A stretch of 8,879 bases of DNA from Syntrophorhabdus sp. PtaB.Bin184 (GTDB taxonomy: Bacteria > Desulfobacterota > Syntrophorhabdia > Syntrophorhabdales > Syntrophorhabdaceae): NCBI GenBank assembly GCA_002067555.1, contig MVQQ01000111.1:1-8879 (forward strand), in the 5' to 3' direction. Both the position numbers and the translations under genes were made by a program. This document shows, piece by piece, positions 5,315 through 8,879 of this stretch (positions are counted from its first letter, which is position 1; every line of letters begins with the position of its first letter). The notes under the pieces are model-generated. The model worked only from the letters and a program-made list of their open reading frames with translations. It ran no database searches and was not told the origin of the DNA.

Positions 5315-6667
5315 GTGAAAGACAGGTTCCACAGGATACTGGTGATCGACGATGAGGTGAGGTGGTGCGATCTTCTCAGGGAAACGCTCACCTCGGAAGG
5401 CTTCGACGTCGATGTCGCCGGTGACAGCGTCCTGGCCTCGCAGCTCATACACCAGGTTGATTTCGACGTCATCCTCACCGACCTCAAGATGGACGGGAAG
5501 AACGGTCTCCAGCTTCTCGAAGAGACGAAGAAGGTCGCCCCCACGACACCCGTCATCCTCATCACCGCCTTCGGGTCCGTCGATTCAGCCGTCCAGGCCA
5601 TGAAGATGGGCGCCTACGATTTCATAACGAAGAGCGGTGATCTCAGCGAGCTTATCCTGGCCGTCGAAAAGGCCCTGGAGACAAAATCCCTGAGGAAAGA
5701 GGTTCTCGGCCTGAAACGCAAGCTTGAATCGCGGTACGGTTTCCACAGGATGATCGGGAAGAGCCCCCTCATGCAGAGGATATACCAGCTTATCGAAATG
5801 GTTTGCGACACGTCGGGGAACGTCCTTATCACGGGCGAGAGCGGCACCGGAAAAGAGCTTGTGGCAAAGGCCATTCATTACAACGGCGCCAGGAAGAACG
5901 GGCCCTTCATGGCCGTGAACTGCGCCGCAATCCCCGAGAACCTGCTGGAGAGCGAGCTTTTCGGATACAGGAAGGGGGCCTTCACCGACGCGAAGATCGA
6001 CAAGGAAGGACTCGTTGTCGGGGCGGCCGGAGGGACGCTCTTCCTCGACGAGGTGACCGAAATGCCCACCTCGCTGCAGGCCAAGATACTGAGGGTCATC
6101 GAAGAAAGGGAAGTGAGGCCCCTGGGAGGTACGACCTCGTATCCAACGGATATCCGCATCATTTCCACATCCAACCGCGACATCCAGGAGCGGATAGACC
6201 AGGGGCTTTTCAGAAGCGACCTCTATTACCGACTCCGGGTCATAGACATCGATCTTCCTCCGCTTCGGGACAGAAAGGAGGACATTCCGCTTCTTGTCAG
6301 GCACTTCCTGAATACATTCAACAGGGACCTGAAGAAAAAGGTTGCGCGTGTCTCAACTGAGGCCATGAGGATCCTGATGGACTATTCCTGGCCGGGCAAT
6401 GTGAGAGAGCTTGAGAATGTTATCCAGAGGGGTGTCACACTGTGCCGCGGCGAGACCGTCGTTCCCGACGATCTTCCCTCCCTCATGACCAAGGCCAGTA
6501 GCAGGTCCTTTCTCGATCGCGCCCACGAAAAGGGAAGAACCCTTGCAGATCTTGAGAGGGAATACATCGGAGAGGTGCTGGCGGAGGCCGGGGGAAATCG
6601 CTCCCGGGCAGCGGAAATACTCGGCATTGACAGAAAGACGCTCTATCGTAAGCTCAAGAACGAATAG
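5315..6667 (+). CDS. NtrC-type sigma-54-dependent response regulator
   Basis: A 450-residue bacterial enhancer-binding protein that, once phosphorylated, hydrolyses ATP to open sigma-54 promoters. I chose the GTG at 5315 because GGAGG lies 7 nt upstream and the protein then begins MKDRFHRILVIDDE, a normal receiver start; an upstream in-frame start exists at 5231. The receiver domain (about 5-120) has Asp12/Asp13, phosphoacceptor Asp56 (ILTDLKMDG), Thr84 and Lys106. The AAA+ domain (about 143-375) has Walker A GESGTGK (174-180), the sigma-54 loop as GAFTDA (221-226) instead of GAFTGA, Walker B TLFLDE (241-246), the arginine-finger region RSDLYYRL (300-307) and WPGNVREL (359-366). The Fis-type helix-turn-helix is at about 427-447 (NRSRAAEILGIDRKTLYRKL). 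Sigma-54 promoters flank it on both sides, and its probable sensor is the PAS kinase upstream. Confidence 0.95.
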   Translation: MKDRFHRILVIDDEVRWCDLLRETLTSEGFDVDVAGDSVLASQLIHQVDFDVILTDLKMDGKNGLQLLEETKKVAPTTPVILITAFGSVDSAVQAMKMGAYDFITKSGDLSELILAVEKALETKSLRKEVLGLKRKLESRYGFHRMIGKSPLMQRIYQLIEMVCDTSGNVLITGESGTGKELVAKAIHYNGARKNGPFMAVNCAAIPENLLESELFGYRKGAFTDAKIDKEGLVVGAAGGTLFLDEVTEMPTSLQAKILRVIEEREVRPLGGTTSYPTDIRIISTSNRDIQERIDQGLFRSDLYYRLRVIDIDLPPLRDRKEDIPLLVRHFLNTFNRDLKKKVARVSTEAMRILMDYSWPGNVRELENVIQRGVTLCRGETVVPDDLPSLMTKASSRSFLDRAHEKGRTLADLEREYIGEVLAEAGGNRSRAAEILGIDRKTLYRKLKNE

Positions 6668-6694
6668 CCGGCAATCCTGCAGGCCTCAGATACG

Positions 6695-6735
6695 GTGGGG
6701 CACAATGCCTGTCCGACAGGGGCTGTTTGCCCCAC
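6695..6735. promoter_or_regulatory. Candidate activator-binding region, right copy; compound hairpin
   Basis: GTGGGGCA (6695-6702) and TGCCCCAC (6728-6735) are exact reverse complements. Between them lies the palindrome CCTGTC-C-GACAGG (6708-6720). TGGGGCACAATG (6696-6707) matches TGGGGTACAATG at 5222-5233 in 11 of 12 bases, and GCCTGTCC (6707-6714) recurs at 5196-5203. The centre lies about 123 bp upstream of the -12 box of the zinc-ribbon promoter. It starts 27 bp after the activator stop codon; lacking a T-run, it is a weak terminator candidate. Confidence 0.5.
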
Positions 6736-6784
6736 TACCCTGAGGGCGCCCGGTTGCCGGCCGGACATCCTTCCCCATCGTAAT

Positions 6785-6798
6785 ACACCGTCTGGTGT
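6785..6798. repeat. Dyad ACACC-GTCT-GGTGT upstream of sigma-54 promoter
   Basis: A perfect 5-4-5 palindrome ending 25 bp before the -24 element at 6824. It recalls NtrC sites (GCACC-N5-GGTGC) but has a 4-bp spacer and is closer to the promoter than usual. It is an alternative or extra activator site. Confidence 0.35.
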
Positions 6799-6823
6799 TC
6801 CTTTGCGTTCGTTTTCCATCCCA

Positions 6824-6839
6824 TGGCGTGCAAATTGCA
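6824..6839 (+). promoter_or_regulatory. Sigma-54 promoter driving the zinc-ribbon gene
   Basis: TGGCGTGCAAATTGCA fits the core consensus TGGCRYG-N4-TTGCW without mismatch, with GG and GC spaced by 10 bp. Transcription should start near 6850, giving a leader of about 78 nt that carries GGAGG before ATG 6928. It lies 157 bp downstream of the stop codon of the sigma-54 activator. Confidence 0.85.
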
Positions 6840-6856
6840 AGCTCGGGGCAAGTTGC
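6830..6856. repeat. Two near-identical 9-mers GCAAATTGC / GCAAGTTGC
   Basis: GCAAATTGC (6830-6838) overlaps the -12 element of the sigma-54 promoter, and GCAAGTTGC (6848-6856) lies 18 bp downstream across the expected start. The second cannot itself be a -12 element because no GG lies 10 bp before its GC. They may be a repressor site or chance. Confidence 0.3.
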
Positions 6857-6927
6857 ATATTCCGGGCGAGTCCCAGCGAGTATACATCCTGTGTGAAGCA
6901 TTGATCCATGGGAAATAAGGAGGAACC

Positions 6928-7173
6928 ATGGGAAGGAAAGTGAGCCCTGTACGCAGGCGAGTACCCAAGAGTAAGTTCGACGCTCAGGAAACACACATCT
7001 GTCCGCGCTGCAACGCTTTTCTGATCCGCGAAAGGTTTTATGGCATGTATGCCCACATATGGGTCTGGCGCTGCATCAAGTGCGGCGAGATCATAGACGA
7101 TGTGGTGCTTTATAACCGGCGCCTTCTCAAGAAGGCTGCCAGGGGGATAGACATAATGAGCCTGATCCGGTGA
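6928..7173 (+). CDS. Small zinc-ribbon protein, 81 residues
   Basis: A short soluble protein with two CxxC knuckles, CPRC (25-28) and CIKC (49-52), separated by 20 residues, as in a zinc ribbon. The N-terminus is strongly basic (MGRKVSPVRRRVPKSK). The second knuckle is followed by GEIIDDVVLYNRR, which resembles small uncharacterised zinc-ribbon proteins of deltaproteobacteria in which WRC(V/I)xCGEIxDxVILxNR is common; that likeness is from memory. Basic ends plus a ribbon would suit nucleic-acid or protein binding, but no function can be assigned. The ATG start has AAGGAGG 6 nt upstream, one of the best ribosome sites here. A sigma-54 promoter match (6824-6839) and the adjacent NtrC-type activator suggest it is made on demand in response to the signal sensed by that regulator. 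Confidence 0.88.
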   Translation: MGRKVSPVRRRVPKSKFDAQETHICPRCNAFLIRERFYGMYAHIWVWRCIKCGEIIDDVVLYNRRLLKKAARGIDIMSLIR

Positions 7174-7213
7174 TACGGGGCCGGTAAGGGAATATCTCGC
7201 AGGGGGAAGGTTT

Positions 7214-7270
7214 CCGTTCCCGCGCCGACGGACCGTGCTGTCGACGGCGCGTCACGGGGGGCAGGAACGG
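7214..7270 (+). repeat. Large GC-rich nested inverted repeat between genes
   Basis: CCGTTCC (7214-7220) pairs with GGAACGG (7264-7270), and CGCGCCG (7221-7227) pairs with CGGCGCG (7245-7251), giving nested 7-bp stems with a 12-nt bulge on the 3' side. It starts 40 bp after the zinc-ribbon stop. There is no T-run, so it may be a transcript-stabilising structure, a factor-dependent end or a leader for the kinase-like gene. Confidence 0.5.
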
Positions 7271-7368
7271 GAGGACTGTCGGGCGCAGAGCGGTGTCCGA
7301 TATCACAATGAAAAGAAGATGGGTCATTGAGCGGTACCGATGCTGTCCTGCCGGGGAAGGGGGAAGGG

Positions 7369-7968
7369 ATGGTGATAGAGTCCGCTGCGCGATCGGGATT
7401 CGCGCTATGGTTCACCGGTTTGCCATCGTCGGGAAAGACAACGGTTGCTGAAAGGACCTGCAAGATGCTGTCTGAACAGGGGGTGACAGCCGCCCTCCTC
7501 AACTCCGCCAGGCTTCGGAGAGTGTTGACGCCGCGGCCTCTCTATACGGATGAGGAGAGGGACTGGTTCTACGGTGTTCTCGTATATCTCGCCGAACACC
7601 TCACTGAAAGCGGGGTGAACGTGGCGATCTGCGCCACCGCGCCCCGGCGTTACTATCGAGCGACCGCGCGTCTTCATATCGAGAAGTTCGCGGAGGTGTT
7701 CGTGGACTGTCCCGAAGCCGTCTGCAGGTTGCGGGATCCCAAGGGCCTCTGGAAGAAGGCGGATAGCGGAGAGATCAGGAATCTTCCCGGTGCAGGCGTT
7801 TTGTACGAGAAGCCCACCCAGCCGGAGATCCACATAGAAACGGCCCGTTCGTCTGTTGCCGACGGTGCCTGCGAAGTCCTGCGCGGTCTTGAGGTGCTTG
7901 GGTTTATCGACAGGGCGCACAGGCGTGCCAGAAAGCGTTCATCCGACGGAAAGGTGATCTTTCTCTGA
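7369..7968 (+). CDS. APS-kinase-like P-loop protein with altered substrate loop
   Basis: A 199-residue protein of the adenylylsulfate kinase (CysC-like) fold; true members phosphorylate APS to PAPS with ATP. I prefer the ATG at 7369, which has AGGGGG 5 nt upstream, over the TTG at 7327, which would add 14 residues. Walker A is GLPSSGKTT (17-25). The family segment RDPKGLWKKA (122-131) and the later YEKP and PEIHIET (about 146-158) fit CysC well. The loop that reads LDGD in CysC is LNSA here (44-47), so both Asp residues are lost. DEERDWFYGVLVYLAEHL (61-78) replaces the usual DRxENIRR region. The basic C-terminal tail (183-191) is extra. There are no sulfate-assimilation genes nearby, so the substrate may not be APS. 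The 3' end overlaps the convergent phosphatase-fold gene by 30 bp. Confidence 0.82.
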   Translation: MVIESAARSGFALWFTGLPSSGKTTVAERTCKMLSEQGVTAALLNSARLRRVLTPRPLYTDEERDWFYGVLVYLAEHLTESGVNVAICATAPRRYYRATARLHIEKFAEVFVDCPEAVCRLRDPKGLWKKADSGEIRNLPGAGVLYEKPTQPEIHIETARSSVADGACEVLRGLEVLGFIDRAHRRARKRSSDGKVIFL

Positions 7969-8715
7969 GGGTGGGTCCGATAACTGAACCTCCACGAGCA
8001 GGGGGAGATGGTCGGAACCCATCTTTGCGATCATGGACCGGGGGACCTTGACGTTTCTGACGAGTATGTCCCGTGAAAGGAAGACATGGTCGAGGCGAAG
8101 GAAGGGGGTGATACTCGGCCAGGTTCTCTTGGGGCGGTGGCTTCCCGGGAGCGAGAGCTGGGCGTCCGCCAGTTCCCGTGAAAAGCTGTGGTGGACGTAG
8201 GACCCGGGGGTCGCGTTCATATCGCCGCAAAGGACCACCGGTGGACGGCACCGGGGGTTGCCCAGCCAGTCGGGACCGAGAAGCGTTGCCGATTGTGTCC
8301 TGCGCCTCACAGGGGTGACTCCGAGGTGGGTATTGATGACCTGAATGGCTTGTCCTTCGATGCCGACCTCGACCCAGAGAGCACCCCGGCGGGGTTCCTT
8401 GCGCCGCGAGGGGAGAGCGCCGGCCTTCACAGGCCGGATGGGGTGTCTGCTGAGTATGGCATTGCCGTAGCGCCCTCCCTGGATGTGGAGGCTGGGATGA
8501 AAATGGAAGAACATGTCCAGTTCGCAGGCGATGAGGTGCGCCTGATCGACTCCGCCCGTTCTGCTGAGGCCCACGTCGAGTTCCTGGAGAGCCACGATAT
8601 CGGGATCGAGCGCCGCGATGATCTGAGCGATCCTTCGCGGCATATCCTTCCCATCGTTGCCGATGCAGCTGTGTACGTTGTAGGTCATGATAGAGAATAT
8701 CACGGGTGGAGGCAT
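7939..8715 (-). CDS. Endonuclease/exonuclease/phosphatase-fold hydrolase
   Basis: A 258-residue protein of the metal-dependent EEP superfamily (DNase I, exonuclease III, sphingomyelinases, inositol phosphatases). Numbering from a possible TTG start at 8733, the catalytic set is complete: Asn19 (MTYNVHS), Glu51 (ALQELD), His136 (INTHLG), Asp171 and Asn173 (CGDMNATP), Asp215 (RLDHVFLS), and Asp241-His242 (GSDHLPL). I prefer the ATG at 8715, since it keeps the first strand (VIFSIMTYNVHS); no start has a clear ribosome site, and ATG 8688 would cut that strand. No signal peptide or membrane segment is seen, so it is probably cytoplasmic. The substrate cannot be read from sequence; the THLG and GDMN forms resemble the EEP subgroup with lipid or nucleotide phosphodiester substrates. 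It converges on the APS-kinase-like gene. Confidence 0.9.
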   Translation of the reverse strand: MPPPVIFSIMTYNVHSCIGNDGKDMPRRIAQIIAALDPDIVALQELDVGLSRTGGVDQAHLIACELDMFFHFHPSLHIQGGRYGNAILSRHPIRPVKAGALPSRRKEPRRGALWVEVGIEGQAIQVINTHLGVTPVRRRTQSATLLGPDWLGNPRCRPPVVLCGDMNATPGSYVHHSFSRELADAQLSLPGSHRPKRTWPSITPFLRLDHVFLSRDILVRNVKVPRSMIAKMGSDHLPLLVEVQLSDPPSEKDHLSVG

Positions 8716-8763
8716 GAAGTAAGGATAGGTCAAAAAGCGCCCTGGTGCAAGTCAACTTTTGTA

Positions 8764-8792
8764 TTGATTGCGGGGTCTTCCTGTGCTATAAA
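8764..8792 (+). promoter_or_regulatory. Promoter of the tRNA-Lys gene
   Basis: TTGATT (8764-8769) and TATAAA (8787-8792) are separated by exactly 17 bp. Transcription would begin about 4-7 nt before the mature 5' end at 8803, a short leader usual for a single tRNA gene. Confidence 0.65.
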
Positions 8793-8802
8793 AAAAACCC
8801 GT

Positions 8803-8879
8803 GGGCCGTTAGCTCAGTCCGGTAGAGCAGTTGACTCTTAATCAATTGGTCCAAGGTTCGAATCCTTGACGGCCCACCA
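8803..8879 (+). tRNA. tRNA-Lys (anticodon CTT)
   Basis: A complete 77-nt cloverleaf with encoded CCA. The acceptor stem is GGGCCGT (8803-8809) with ACGGCCC (8869-8875), followed by discriminator A and CCA. The D arm has GCTC/GAGC. The anticodon loop CTCTTAA carries CTT, reading AAG for lysine. The T arm is CAAGG-TTCGAAT-CCTTG (8852-8868). Nothing is missing, and the window ends at the last base of CCA. tRNA 3' ends are frequent integration sites, but what lies beyond is not visible. Confidence 0.97.

Noticed and set aside
5585..6304. Minus-strand open frame of 239 codons opposite the sigma-54 activator
   Set aside because: The plus strand encodes intact AAA+ motifs there; the minus frame lacks any domain.
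6848..6858. Second -12 element at AGTTGCAT downstream of the zinc-ribbon promoter
   Set aside because: There is no GG ten bases before the GC; it is recorded only as a repeat of the 9-mer.
7904..8755. Minus-strand open frame of 283 codons overlapping the phosphatase-fold gene
   Set aside because: The frame one register over has all EEP catalytic motifs; this one is Arg/Pro/Ser-rich out-of-frame translation.
8188..8841. Plus-strand open frame of 217 codons running into the tRNA
   Set aside because: It is antisense to the EEP gene and overlaps tRNA-Lys, and has no domain.

Overview
The window looks like a GC-rich chromosomal segment from a deltaproteobacterium (Desulfobacterota), possibly a syntroph-like anaerobe. 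This is inferred from three things: F0 genes ordered Z-I-a-c without adjacent F1 genes, a c subunit with a signal-like N-terminal extension, and dense two-component and sigma-54 regulation. No mobile element, CRISPR array or phage gene is visible.

Left part (1-2227, minus strand): an F0 ATP synthase cluster, transcribed right to left as AtpZ-like, AtpI-like, subunit a and subunit c. Start and stop codons overlap or lie close together. The c subunit keeps Gln, Glu, Ser and Tyr at the positions that bind Na+ in known Na+ c-rings. A perfect 8-bp inverted repeat lies at the presumed operon promoter. Upstream of it, on the same strand, is a stand-alone receiver-domain response regulator.

Middle part (2228-6667): a soluble multi-PAS histidine kinase on the plus strand is split by a frameshift in its third PAS domain. 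It is followed by a 57-residue minus-strand gene of unknown function and an NtrC-type sigma-54 activator on the plus strand.

Right part (6668-8879): an 81-residue zinc-ribbon protein, an APS-kinase-like protein with an altered substrate loop, a convergent endonuclease/exonuclease/phosphatase-fold protein, and tRNA-Lys(CTT) with its own promoter.

The most interesting feature is a compact regulatory module. The activator gene has a strong sigma-54 promoter match (GG-N10-GC) on each side: one reads leftward into the 57-residue gene (5091-5076), the other rightward into the zinc-ribbon gene (6824-6839). About 125-130 bp upstream of each promoter lies a pair of TGGGGYA / TGCCCCA elements spaced 32-33 bp, with a CCTGTCC box. 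That is where an activator-binding site would be expected. One copy also overlaps a sigma-70-like promoter for the activator itself, which suggests autoregulation. The kinase is the natural candidate for the upstream sensor. These regulatory assignments are inferences from sequence pattern and spacing.
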